Source: Blakeslea trispora (lineage: Eukaryota > Mucoromycota > Mucoromycetes > Mucorales > Choanephoraceae). Taken from it: a stretch of 64,000 bases of DNA. Under the pieces are notes generated by a model, which was not told where the DNA came from, did not search any database, and saw only the letters and a list, made by a program, of their open reading frames with translations. The translations under genes were made by a program, and so were the position numbers. Position 1 is the first letter of the stretch. Each line of letters starts with the position of its first letter. This document shows positions 27,763-38,637 of this stretch, piece after piece. The DNA is taken from positions 62,001 through 126,000 of the forward strand of contig JAIWNE010000021.1 of assembly GCA_025331445.1 (NCBI GenBank). Direction: 5' to 3'.

Positions 27763-28234
27763 TTCAGAGTAAAAGTATAGAAAGAAAAAAATGGGGCTTA
27801 AAGAAAATCAAATCATTTAAGTACCAACGTAATGTTTTTTTTGGTATGTTTTTTTTTGAGTGGTCATTATTCCGTTTTCTTTCTTTTTAGCTTTCTAGGG
27901 TAAGTACCTTTCTCTTTACAGAATAACACATTTTGATCGATGCAGGTTCTTATTTAGTGATAAATCCTCCTTTCAGTGCTTTCAAAGAGGTATTTTACCA
28001 ACAGTTCAGCTTATTTTTAGCCTGTTTACTAACATACACTTCATTCACATCTTGTATGCTGTGGTTCGAAATAAGTTGCGGATTTTGAAAATAAAATTTA
28101 AAGAGTACCTTACATCATATGTTATGCATCAGTACAGCATTGGTCTAATCAATATATTGTATGGTCACCATGGGCTTTTACGATTGATTTGCATCTTCGG
28201 CTCATACTGCCAACAAGGTTGTTCAGATACTCTG
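27763..28234. other. spacer between two mobile-element remnants
   Basis: Short AT-rich stretch between the start of the C2H2 transposon-like gene and the decayed Tc1/mariner copy. T runs occur at 27833-27858. No gene recognised. Confidence 0.45.
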
Positions 28235-29420
28235 GCGTAAGCTAGTACTATTCCTCTTTCGAAAACTCCTCTGTAAATCACTGAGAGTATTAACCTCACT
28301 CTCATGTCCATCTAGACGCTTTCTCAGCTAAGCTCGGACATTTCCAATCGAGTTGAGGCATGGACTCTGTGATGGCCATCTGTCAAAGGTGTCTGTCATG
28401 GTCTTCATCTTGTACCACCTGGAATATGCTCCTACATGACAGGGGGCGTTGTCTTCCTGGAGCATATAGTCAATGTTGGTCTTCTTGGACTCTTTCTCAA
28501 TCTATGGAATATAGTAATCAACCAAACATTGAACATATACTTCTTGATCAATTAATCCATGTTGCGCGATTAGAGGGACAGCACTATTTACATGAAAGCA
28601 TCCCTATACCATTACAGAACCCAAACCAAACTTGTGAGTACCCTTAATGTGCCTGTCTTCGTATCTATCTTCATACTTTCTGATTACTCTAGTTCCAGCA
28701 CTAGCGCTCTTAAGGGTGAACTTGGCCTCATCAGACCAAACTATCTTATCCCAGTCAAATTTTGTCTAGTCTAGCCTTTCTTTGATCTAAGTTAAATGCA
28801 ATTGTTTATGTGTCGGCGTCAGAGCAGACTCTTTTGTCGCTACACGCGATTTGAACTTCATACGATTTAATGCTATTCGAAAAGCGGATAAAGAGACCTT
28901 CTTGCCTGAACCCAGAAATTGACAATGCTGAGTAATTTATCTGTTAAGTCAAGAGATTAAACAAGATTAAAGAGAGGGTTTTATTCAGTGCAAGGATGGG
29001 ATGTCAATATAAATTATGTTTGGTAACACAGAACAAGATCTGTATTTGATTTAGTAATATATCGAATATTATATGATGTATGTTCAATACGATGCATCAC
29101 TGAAGACGAACGCTTTGACTAGTCGCGTTCAAATCAGTTTGGGAAAGAAGCCTTTTCTCTTCCTGTTGAAGTTTTGGGAAGAGTGGTTTGTGTTTTCTGA
29201 AGTCCTTTATAAGCTGATCGTACAGTTGATTCAGGGAGGTCAAGATCTCTTGCAATTTGAGCAAAATTTCTTTGATACACGAAAGCGCCTGATAATCTAC
29301 TATAATCGTGTTCGGAAAGGTGCTTCTTAGGTTCTTTGACAACGGGAGTAGTAGTAGGCGTGCTCGCTTTGTTATGTTTATTAAGAAAAGGGTGAAAGAA
29401 GATTAACAGAACAACCATGG
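28235..29420 (-). pseudogene. decayed Tc1/mariner transposase
   Basis: Read on the minus strand. An N-terminal helix-turn-helix (NFAQIARDLDLPESTVRSAYK, about 29290-29230) lies in an open segment that ends in a stop near 29140. Further left come FLGSGKKVSLSAFRIALNRM, then VWSDEAKFTL with the first catalytic Asp (about 28733), HKFGLGSVMV followed by a stop where Trp is normal (28604-28606), and QEDNAPCH with the second catalytic Asp (about 28455). The final block reads QSPCLNSIGNV instead of the usual QSPDLNPIENVW, so the third acidic residue is lost. Several other stops interrupt the frame. It is a dead copy of the Tc1/mariner superfamily. Element ends were not found with confidence. Confidence 0.8.
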
Positions 29421-30624
29421 GTTACATAATCAAAACGCGGAGTTTACAAAATCTGTAACTTATTTCAAACTACACTGCACTAACTTCATCTTTTACTTTG
29501 CGTAAGTAAGAGTGCGTCTCGGTTCTATTCACATTTATATGCTATTGAGCGTTTAATCGTATTTATCCCAAAAAGAAAAATTTGAGTGCTCATTCAATGG
29601 GGGGAGGAGGAGGAGCTCATATGTCCAAAAAAGGATTTTTTCGCTCCTCACTTGGGGTGATACAAACCCCCCAAATTTTTGTCAGTTCTTAAAAAGGCGA
29701 TTTTGCCTGCTCTCTAAACAAAGTTTGCTCTTTACAAATGGGGTTTGAAATCGAAGAAAAAAATCGTTGGGTGTGTTAATGATTGCAGCTAAAAGAGGTT
29801 TAATACTTTTTATAAGCGATAGCCAATGATGCAAAAAAATAAATAAATAAATTATCTCTGTTACATAAACCTCCTTGCCTTTTCTCAAGTAGTTTCAAGC
29901 AGGAATCATACAGACATTCTAGCCATACTCATAAACAAATACGCAGTTGTTAGCACGACTCACTCCTCTTTTGATATCGACTGCTTAAAACACTTGATTC
30001 TCTTTATGTTTGTAGCACATTAGTTATCTGAGCCACTTTAGAAAACGAGCTTCTCTTGAAGACTAACGAAAGATGCCTTTTCTCCGCAATGCAAACAATC
30101 AAATTTCATCATTTGATGATGTGCTTATTGTACCTTTATCTCTAGTGTCACCTTCCTTTAAACTGACATATCTAACCCAAACTGTACAAGGCTTCGTTGC
30201 TCGAGATTTTGATTTACACTTGCTTATAGATATTGACTTGAGAGCAATGCATTTTAGTCTGCTTTTACCTTTGCTCTTTCTTTACAGTGCTTACGGTCCC
30301 AAATGATTTTTGAAATCCGCCATTTGGGACCGTAAGCACTGTAAATCGAGAGATAAATATATTAATGATAGTTGTCTTTTTTGGTTAAATGTCATAGCGC
30401 ATTTATAGATGCTTTCTCATGGTCAAAAGTGAACTAGTGAAAGTGAAATAAGGATCTGTGCTTGTGTTACAAAAGAAATGAGCAGTAATTAGGGTTGCAT
30501 AAAAGAAAAGCAGGAGAAATAAGTGCATGAATGTTTATTTTAAATAGAATATGTATATGTATATATTATAAACAATGGTATGTACAAATAATGCTGAGGC
30601 ATAATATTACAGAATATCTGTTTT
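29421..30624. other. 1.2-kb spacer with hairpin element
   Basis: No coding region supported. It holds the TA-flanked perfect hairpin at 30281-30345, listed separately. A purine-rich segment near 29598-29615 (runs of G) and a matching run of C at 29670-29675 are visible but do not form a long inverted repeat. Confidence 0.5.
30281..30345. mobile_element. perfect 25-bp-arm hairpin, MITE-like, TA-flanked
   Basis: The left arm 30281-30305 (TTTACAGTGCTTACGGTCCC then AAATG) is the exact reverse complement of the right arm 30321-30345, with a 15-bp spacer between. If the outer TA on each side is taken as a target-site duplication, the element runs from CAGTGC to GCACTG, about 59 bp. Tc1/mariner elements insert at TA and often start with CAGTG, and a decayed Tc1/mariner copy lies 0.9 kb away, so a minimal non-autonomous element with joined terminal repeats is the best explanation. 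It could instead be a transcript-terminating or RNA hairpin. Confidence 0.65.
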
Positions 30625-31451
30625 CTAGAAAGATTGCTCAGAGCTGTATCGTCCAGGTCGAACTCGAAGATGTCCTGGGGAGCCCAAGTGAGTTGGCAGA
30701 CGCACCATCAAGGCAACAGGTAGCTCATTGCGATTAGCAATAAAGACAGTACCCTGTACCTCAAATCCAAATTGCTCGAAAAACTTGACACGGTCAGGAT
30801 CAGATACTTCTACGTAAACTGGATGCTTGGCCTCGTCTGCTTTACTTAATACATGATTCACGAGAGAAGTGCCATAACCTTTATGACGTTCATGAGAGAG
30901 TACGCCGACATGGCAGAGGGTGATGAATTTTGGATGACTGGCCATGATCTTTCGCTTCAACTTGTCGCATGAGGGACCCACTTTGGTAACAGCACGCATA
31001 GCTGATGTCCAGCCAATCAGACGAGCTAATTTCATAGTGCTCAATACTCGAGGCCAAGGGGAACTGTTGGTATTGTTTGTCCAAACTAAAATGCCTTTGC
31101 ATCCATCCACTTGTAATGCAAAGTCTCGGCTCTGTGTAGATGATACATGGATAATATGCTCAAAGAGTGTATGAAGAAAGTCTTCATGCTTCTTTTGTTC
31201 TAGACCTTGCACACACCAGCCCATAATATTGTCTTTAATATAGGCTTCTGTCAATGTATTGGCTGCTTCTTTATATGCACCTGAAAGGTAAAAAAAAATT
31301 AGTTTTTTTCTTGTTTGAAAGGTGAATAGCATGTGATATCGATTGTACCTTTGACAATAGGTCGAACATTTGGTAAATGAACTTCTGAGCCTATAGTTGA
31401 TTTGCGGCTAAGGCTGCTGTTACTAAACAAGTTTGATGTTGCTAAAGACAT
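30625..31451 (-). CDS. GNAT-family N-acetyltransferase
   Basis: Two exons, 31451-31349 and 31280-30625, give 252 residues. The C-terminal half is a GNAT fold: ITLCHVGVLSHERHKGYGTSL has the acetyl-CoA-binding loop (consensus R/Q-x-x-G-x-G/A, here RHKGYG), followed by LVNHVLSKADEAKHPVYVEVSDPDRVKFFEQFGF, the usual late strand and helix ending in YE/FGF-type sequence. The N-terminal part (TEAYIKDNIMGWCVQGL) resembles fungal GNATs of unknown substrate. The start MSLATSNLFSNSSLSRKS is Ser-rich with two basic residues and no acid in the first 20, so a weak mitochondrial presequence cannot be excluded. Substrate unknown. Confidence 0.85.
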
Positions 31452-32145
31452 GATTTAATATGGAAAAAGATAGAGAGTGGAAGAAGAAGAAGGGTTTTTA
31501 TTTACTGATTGGCTTCCTTTATAAACAAATTAAAAAGTAGGGAAAATTTGTCCGCGACTTAAAAACAGAACCATGAACACATGCAAATGATTGGATAGCT
31601 GTCTGTATAAGAATCTAGATTCTAAAAAAAAAAAAAGTTTGACATTTGGCTATCGGGGATCAATTTGGTTTAGTTCTTTTGCAAGAACATAACCTTATTG
31701 CAAATAAACTTGAGCCTAAGCGTTTTTAGTGCAATGAAGAGGGCTATTTTATTATCAAGTTCGTTTCGTCAAGAAAAGAGACAAAAATCCTATTTGTTTT
31801 AGAAAAAAACTATTTGTTGGATTTTCAAAGAAATTCTAGGCAAGTAAAAATTCTTTAAAGATTGAAACGAAACAAACGATTGGTAATTTCGGTAGAATTC
31901 AGCACGATCTCAATAAACACCCTTCGCCCCCGCACCCTTTTTTTTTCTAAACCAAAAAGAGCTAACATACGGATCGACGCCTTTCATGCCAGTGTTAAAT
32001 TATTTATTTTTAGCTTTAATATTTTGAAAACCAGTCTGGACAATTCGATAATTACTAAGACCCATTGACATACATATAGAGTCATTGCTATATAGAATGT
32101 ATAATTTTATTATTGCCAAGAGATTCTTGTAGACGTGGACTGTGA
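31452..32145. other. spacer without a supported gene
   Basis: About 0.7 kb between two minus-strand genes, holding the acetyltransferase promoter and the helicase 3' flank. Only an AT-driven frame of about 68 codons (31862-32068) is present, with no family features. Confidence 0.5.
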
Positions 32146-33472
32146 TCAATTGAGGTACTGCTTAAATATCTGCTCTGCTTCTTCCCAATCATCAGTCGGA
32201 ATCTTATGCATATTTATTTGAAAGTGTTGCTCAAATGCAGTCATATCTTCCCAAGCCTTCGCACTATCTATCAAATTGATACTAACACCTAGTCTACCAA
32301 ACCGACCTGTCCTTCCCACCCGATGCAGATAAGCTTCAGTGTCTGGATTTCCTTCTTTGTCTGTAGGGAGATCGTAATTGACGACCAATGATACTTGCGA
32401 TATGTCAATGCCACGAGCCATGAGATTCGTTGTCACAAGAACTTTAGCCTCGCCATTTCGAAAATCATCTATAACCTTGTCGCGTTCCTCTGAAGTCATA
32501 ATGCCGTGCAAGCATATGACCGCATGGCCATCAGCAGTCATTCTGGATGTTATTGCATCTGCCGAGGCTCTTGTTCTACAGAATATGACACTTTGATTTA
32601 CAGTCAGCAGCCCATATATGTTACAAACAGCATTGAACTTTTGCTCTTCGTTCTCGCAGTCCATATGGAACTGTATCACGTTTTGCAGGCTGAGTTCTTC
32701 TTCCTTGACCAAGATGAAACTAGCATTGGGTGCAAACATGGTGGCAAACTCTCGGACGTGAATTGGGAAAGTAGCTGAAAACAAGATGACTTGTACCTGA
32801 TTGTTTTTGACTTCTCTTTTGACGCGGATGGCATCATCTCTAAATCCCTCTACGCCTAGCATTTGATCAGCTTCATCAAGTACCAAGACCTTTAAGCGAG
32901 TCATGTCTATTTTCTTCCGAACAACAGAATCCCTCAAAGATCCAGCTGTGCCAATAATGACGTGATCATGAATGTTATATCTCCTGTTTTCTGTATCTCT
33001 CAAGACTAAGCACAGATTGATTTTTGTGTATATGGCTAATTTTTTGGCAACATCATATACTTGTCTAGCAAGTTCACGAGTGGGAAAAATACAAAGAGCT
33101 TGAGGATGATGATATGTTTCGTCTATCCTCTGCAACATTGGCAATATATAGGCCACTGACTTTCCGGTGCCATTTTTGGCCTGGGCAATCAAATTTCTTG
33201 GTCTACAGAGATAATACAATGAGATTTATGTATACACAACCATTAGATGATGCTCTATTTACGGATCAGCAAGCAAGCGCGGTATAGCTTCTCCTTGTAT
33301 CTTTGAGGGTACGCTGAATTTCATGGCATAGGCACCTTTGATGAGGTTTTTACTCCTATTCAGGTTTTGATGGATGAATTAGATATACTAAACATTCAAT
33401 GAAAACATAAAAAGACTCTTACAATCCAATGTCTTCAAAAGATTTCTCAGAGTATAAAGACGACTGGCTCAT
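32146..33472 (-). CDS. DEAD-box RNA helicase of the Dbp5/DDX19 subfamily
   Basis: ATP-dependent RNA helicase, subfamily known for mRNP remodelling at the nuclear pore. Exons 33472-33423, 33355-33263 and 33202-32146 give 399 residues. Motifs are complete: Q motif (KFSVPSKIQ), motif I AKNGTGKS, Ia PTRELARQ, II LDEAD, III SAT, IV IFCRTR, V ARGID and VI HRVGRTGRFG. NYDLPTDKEGNPDTEAYLHR and the EELSLQNVIQF and CNIYGLLTV segments are diagnostic of Dbp5/DDX19. The region ahead of the Q motif is only about 20-30 residues, whereas Dbp5 orthologues usually carry some 80-100; this may be a shortened paralogue or further 5' exons may be missed. Gene identity within the subfamily is therefore left open. 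Confidence 0.85.
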
Positions 33473-34522
33473 GTCTATAATAGATTTACTAGGAAGAAAT
33501 CTGAAGGTATCTATTTTTTTTTAGAGAGTTAGCTATCATATTATAATACTAGCTACTTTAGACAGAAAGGGCCATGAGATGATGCCACCTTTCTTTTGTC
33601 TCAAAGATGTAGTGAGATGATACATACCGTCATTCATTTCGTTTACTGTCTATCTAAATAGATTGAAGAAAGAAAAGAAAGAAGATGGGTAATTTTTGGT
33701 CGCTTATAATTGAATTTTTCTATAGCACTGATATATTAAAATGCTCGTATCTACAGAAAGCTTACTCATAAAGATAAATAAGCTGATTGACCGTAAACAA
33801 AAAAAAATAGACCTTTCTTGCCCTGTAGAATTCCTTTTGCTCCAAATCTGGTTGACACAAATATGCTTAAAGAAAGAGCAAGAAGAACGTTTTAACGGAA
33901 TGAAAGAGGTGCAACCAGCAACTCAACACTATCGCCATGTTGTTTCTCATAGTCCTGATTGATTCATCAGCTCAGGCACAAACAAGATAGTAGGCTTTGG
34001 TATTGATTTGTTTATATCTGTTTCTATCTTTGAACTGAAAAAATGCTTCTGGCTCAAGGCTTGTAATGTTTCTTTTTCTCTAATGATTTGTTGAATTTCA
34101 ATGTGACAACATAGATATTAGATGGCAGCTTTAACAGAAAAAGAGATACATCATAACTGTGGAAGCACTTTTCGCTTTTCTCTAAATAAAGGCAAATGAA
34201 TGGCACAAAGGATTCACATAAATACAACAGTGCTTTTATATAAAACGAATTCCTAGTGAATAAACCATAAACAAAACTTATGTAAAGAAAAGCCCTTGCA
34301 TTTCTCTTCAACTTGCTTCAAGATAACCCCGGGTTCTATAGATCAAACGATTTAGAACTAAAATGAATGGATGCGGCAAAGAAGCGTGATTGGGTACAGC
34401 CTTCTTCCTTAAAGCTAGCTTCTACTAGGATACTGTATAAATTTTTGTTTTTATTTTCTATTGTAAGCAATTTTATACTCTTAAAGCAAACAAGTGATTT
34501 CCGAATAAAGTCTATTTTTAGC
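33473..34522. other. 1-kb spacer without a supported gene
   Basis: Between the helicase start and the stop codon of the coiled-coil gene. Short reading frames on both strands (for example 33741-33962 plus, 73 codons) show no recognisable features. Confidence 0.5.
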
Positions 34523-36115
34523 CTAAGCAGCAATAGGAGGCCAGCTATTCTTTAATTTACCTGCACCGTTGGGTGAAGTTGGTATCGATGACACATTGTT
34601 GTTTACCTTAAAGAAATTGCCAACTTTTTCTTGATTCATCAAGCTTGCAATTTCCTCTTGTTGACCTCGCTTCATCACAGAGAGTTGCTCCTGGTGAGAC
34701 TTTTGTAGATCAGCAAGCTCGACTGTATGGTTATGCTGAGACTGTTCAAACTCGACCAAGAGTTGATCTAATTCATCATTGACATGATTTTTGGCCTGAC
34801 TTTCAGCTTGTTTTAAACGTTTTGTTAAGGCTTCCACATCGTATTTGTGCTTTAGCTCAAGTTTTTGAATGTTGTGTCTCTGTTCTTGTTCTAATGACTT
34901 GGTTGCATTCTCATGACTTCGCTTGAGTTGATCAAGCGACTTTTGATGCTGTAAGAGTACTTTATCTTTTTCTGCAATGACTTGTGCGTGTGTCTTTAAG
35001 ATAGCTTCATGTTTTTGTTTTTGAGCCTAATTTTCTTCAGATTAGTCTAAAAAAAAAACTTTTCAACATAAACTACTATTTACCTCAAGCTGTTGATTGA
35101 GATCCTCTAGTTTTTGGGCGAGTAAGCGATCATTTTCAAGGTCAATTGTCAGTCTGTTCATTCTCTTTTCTCTTTCATTCAATGTTGAAGTACTCTTGAT
35201 GGGTTCTCTATCCTTTCGGTTCAATTCAGCACGCAATTCTGCTAATTCATCTTCTTTTTCATTCAATCTCTCTACAACAATTTTGTTCTACAAAAAAGGG
35301 GGGAATGAGTTTCGCTAAAGAAAGATTATTCATTCACTTGAGCATCTTACTGTGCGTCTCAATTCATCCAGTTGCTCAGTCACTTGTTCCAAAGCGGGTC
35401 TGACCAATTCTGCTCTTTCACTCTCCCATTGTGCTTTTAGCTCTTCAAACTCAACTTTTTGTAGATAAATAAGCTTGTTTTTCTCTTCTAGCTGCTGCTG
35501 TAACTCTTCTAGTTCATCTTTATGCAAGGCTACCTGATCTTTGTCTTCATCTGAATATTCTGTTTGAGTATCCAAATGAACCGAAGACTGTTTATCGAAA
35601 GTGTCTTCTTGCACCGACAATGATTCAACAACAGACTCTTTCTGGTTTTTCTCTAGCTCTTGAATACGTTGTTGACTCTGGTATATCAGCTGGTCTTTTT
35701 CCGTTAAAAGGTTTTCATAATGCGCTTCGGTATCCTTTTTGATTGTCTGTAGTTCATCTTGCAGTTCTCCAATCTTATTTGATTGTTTCATAAGGCGGTC
35801 CAGATTTTCAAAATTCTAAATTGAATGGTTATTCTATTGTCTTCTCTCTCTCTCTCTCTTTTTTTTGTCCCTTTCCCCTTCTTTCTATCTTAAATTAAGC
35901 AGTCCAATGTACCTGCATTTTAAGGTCGTTGTATTCCTGCTTTATTTGAGCAATTGTAGATGCTTGCTGGCTTACTATGCTTGGTGGCCTGCTATCTAAT
36001 GATTGCTCAGTCATGGTAATTTCCAAAATCTGCTTGGTGCAAACATACCTTGCTTCACTGGCTCAATTACAATGGTGCTTGTAGTTGATTTTCGTCTAGC
36101 TCCAAAACAAGGCAT
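34523..36115 (-). CDS. long coiled-coil protein of unknown function
   Basis: Exons 36115-36049, 35995-35913, 35815-35351, 35287-35084 and 35026-34523 join in phase to give 440 residues. After a short start (MPCFGARRKSTTSTIVIEP) nearly all the protein is predicted heptad-rich coiled coil, high in Glu, Lys, Gln and Leu (for example DELEELQQQLEEKNKLIYLQ and EKEDELAELRAELNRKDREP). The C-terminal 30 residues (VNNNVSSIPTSPNGAGKLKN) are disordered and end in SWPPIAA. Similarity to golgin, myosin-tail or kinetochore-like proteins would be expected from composition alone, so no function is assigned. MPCFG has no Gly at position 2, so N-myristoylation is not predicted. Confidence 0.75.
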
Positions 36116-36430
36116 GGTTGAAAAAAGAATAGAGAGGGAAAAAAGAGAAAGGAAAAAGAGTAAAACGAAAAAAGTTTAAATCGTTGATCAATACTTAAAC
36201 GAGCCCTCTCTAAGGAAGAAGGAAAGGAGCAACAGGTTCTTACTCAGTTTTGAGGCTGACTTTTATGTACATTCATCACTCCTTTTCTAAAATAAAACTC
36301 CTATAAAATGACCAATTGCGTTTATGTAGAATGGCAATTACCACTCAATTTCACAGCAGCATGTTCCTCGACTCCTAATATACCAATTTTTTTGTAATCA
36401 TTGTCATGCTTTATTTTCGCTTTCTCTTAT
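36116..36430. other. spacer between coiled-coil gene and fusion gene
   Basis: A 315-bp AT-rich stretch with the coiled-coil gene promoter and the 3' flank of the hydrolase-phosphatase gene. Nothing else seen. Confidence 0.45.
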
Positions 36431-38465
36431 CTAATGATGCTGGTTTACCACATAACGTAGATAAAGTTCATCAATAAAATGAGCATGTCTACAATAAAAA
36501 AAAAATATAAGTCTAGGGCACTTTTTCTCTTAGAGCCATTCAATTACCTTATACCTGGAGGTCTAACTTGCTTAAAATAGCGAAGTGCGTCAGGAACTGA
36601 CACACCTAACCTTTCAATCATATAACAACAGATAAAGAAGCCTGTACGATTGAAACCATAGTGGCAATGAACGGCAATTTGAGCATCGGGATTTTTAGCC
36701 CAACAAGAGGATGCAATCTCATTAAACTTGGCTACTTCTTCTCTTGTAGGTGGTATTTTGCTGACTGTCTTGAATTTGACATATTCTATACGAGAGTGTT
36801 CAAAATCAGTAGATCGATAAGGTGGTGTGTCATTTGAGATATCGATAATAAATCGAATCTCTGGATATTTTGCAAGTAGAGCAGAAGGGCAGTGTGAGCT
36901 ATCTGTCTGTCTCATCACCTTCATGGCACGGAATAGAGAAGGCCCTACTGGCTCTTCTGTAATATTTGCTATGCTAACCCACTAGGATAAAAACGTGAAT
37001 ACGACACATGGCCATTATTGTTCTTGTGTATCTTTACCTTAGCATAGTTTTTTAAATCCCATTTGTTTTCGCCTTTTGTCTTGTGAAGTATTTGCCATGC
37101 TCCACTAAGTGTATTTAGTCCACAATTTTTAATAAGGAAATCTGAAATGGTTGGATTAACAAGTTCTGGGTGAACTACCATAGGAACATGTCCTACATCT
37201 GGAATGACATAAGGCACAGGAACACGCACACTATCGGCTTGTGTTACATTGTCCCGTGACCTGTCTTTGAGCTCTAATAAATAATCTCGAATTATATTCA
37301 TGTCTGCGGAAGGTGTGATTGTGTCTTGTCCCCCACCGATCAACAACACACCCACTTTAATCTTTTTATATATCTCTGGTAAAGGGAAGCTAGCCCCTTG
37401 AACAAATCGTTTATATACAGATGTCTTGCTTTGAATATTCCATCGTAGTTGGCTGTTTTCTTACTTAGTACAAAATGTAAACAATAGGTGATGTATTATG
37501 ATTTACCTCTTGCGAATGTTTTGATCGGATAGATCGGCACCCAAAAAGCGATCCACGCTTTTGGAATATATCCCACCCTTTCTATCTGCTGTTCGAGCAC
37601 AATTGAACATCCAATTAGGGATCCACCTTAATCTCTTTTGGTTTCGCTTTTGTGTATCGCTTATGTATTCTTTTGGTGAGATTAGCACAAGTCCTTTAAC
37701 AATAGGCTGAAGTTCTTCAGAGGCAGCTACAAAAGAGGCAATTGAACAGCCATAGGAATGAGCAACAATCACCGTTTCTGGATATTGATAACGATCCAAC
37801 AGCAATCGCTTGACATCATTTACCAGAGAAGCAGTTGTGTAAGCATCCCAACTATGAAAAACAAAGCCTTGAGTACATTGAAACGTAAGGACGTCTTGCT
37901 ACTTACTCTTTCACTGCTTCACTCTTGCCACAACCGAGCAAGTCAATGGCAAGTATATGTGCGGTCTGTGAAAAATATTCAATTTGACATGTCCATTGTG
38001 ACACCTGAATAGAATGGTTAAATAATCGTTCAAGGTAGTGCTTGTTTCTATCTTTTGGTAATTTACCTGTCCACCCAATCCATGAATAAACACAATCAGA
38101 GGTACTTTACTGCCTAGCTCATGTATGATATGTACAATGCGAAGTTTGTGACCATTGATTTCAACGAATTGTGTGTTGTCTGCAATAATTTCAGGCTCGG
38201 CTATATTTGACTTTTCAGTTATCCACTTGTCTCGTTCAACAAAATTTTCACGTTTGTTCCAGTCATACCACTTACGCTCTTTAAGCAATTCTTGCTCTAG
38301 TAAGGCCTCTTTGAGGTCTCGTTTACATATTAAATAAAAAAGTCTTTCTGACAAAGTAAACCTTCTATCATGATAAAAGTAATAAATGCTAACAGAAGCC
38401 AAAAGAGATAAAGCAAGAGCTGTTCCACTCGGTATGTTTTTGAGACGATCGACTATGGAATGCAT
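36431..38465 (-). CDS. alpha/beta hydrolase fused to capping-enzyme-type cysteine phosphatase
   Basis: Six exons (38465-38067, 38004-37907, 37851-37507, 37452-37038, 36981-36548, 36488-36431) join in phase to 582 residues. Residues 17-32 (ALALSLLASVSIYYFY) form a likely membrane anchor. An alpha/beta hydrolase follows: HGLGGQ oxyanion loop at about 128, nucleophile elbow AHSYGCS with Ser about 198, acidic residue in GGGQDTITP about 324 and His in DVGHVPMVVHPE about 369. The C-terminal domain has the Cys-phosphatase loop VHCHYGFNRTGFFICCYMIE (Cys about 525, Arg about 531) and VRPPGIRHAHFIDELYLRY, which closely resembles the RNA triphosphatase domain of animal mRNA capping enzymes. Whether the substrate is RNA, protein or lipid is not decided. 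The gene is divergent from HOP2. Confidence 0.85.
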
Positions 38466-38637
38466 AGTTTGTACAGTTGATCTAACTCAATATCTTCAAC
38501 TGAAAGAAACAACAACAAAAAGGAAAAAAAAAAGCAAGGCTCTGTATCTTAAATACACCCCAATAGTCTGAACTGAAACTTGCATTATTTTTTTTCTTCA
38601 CTTTTTTCGTTTCTTTTTTTTTTTTTAAAGCAGTACA
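38466..38637. promoter_or_regulatory. 172-bp bidirectional promoter region
   Basis: The start codons of the hydrolase-phosphatase gene (minus) and HOP2 (plus) are only about 172 bp apart, so their promoters must overlap. The stretch holds long poly(T) tracts on the plus strand (about 38588-38626), of the kind that exclude nucleosomes in fungal promoters. No specific factor site was identified. Confidence 0.55.

Noticed and set aside
29580..29680. Inverted repeat formed by a G run and a C run
   Set aside because: Complementarity does not extend beyond the homopolymer runs.
35840..35862. CT microsatellite
   Set aside because: It lies in an intron of the coiled-coil gene and is short; it is an ordinary pyrimidine tract.
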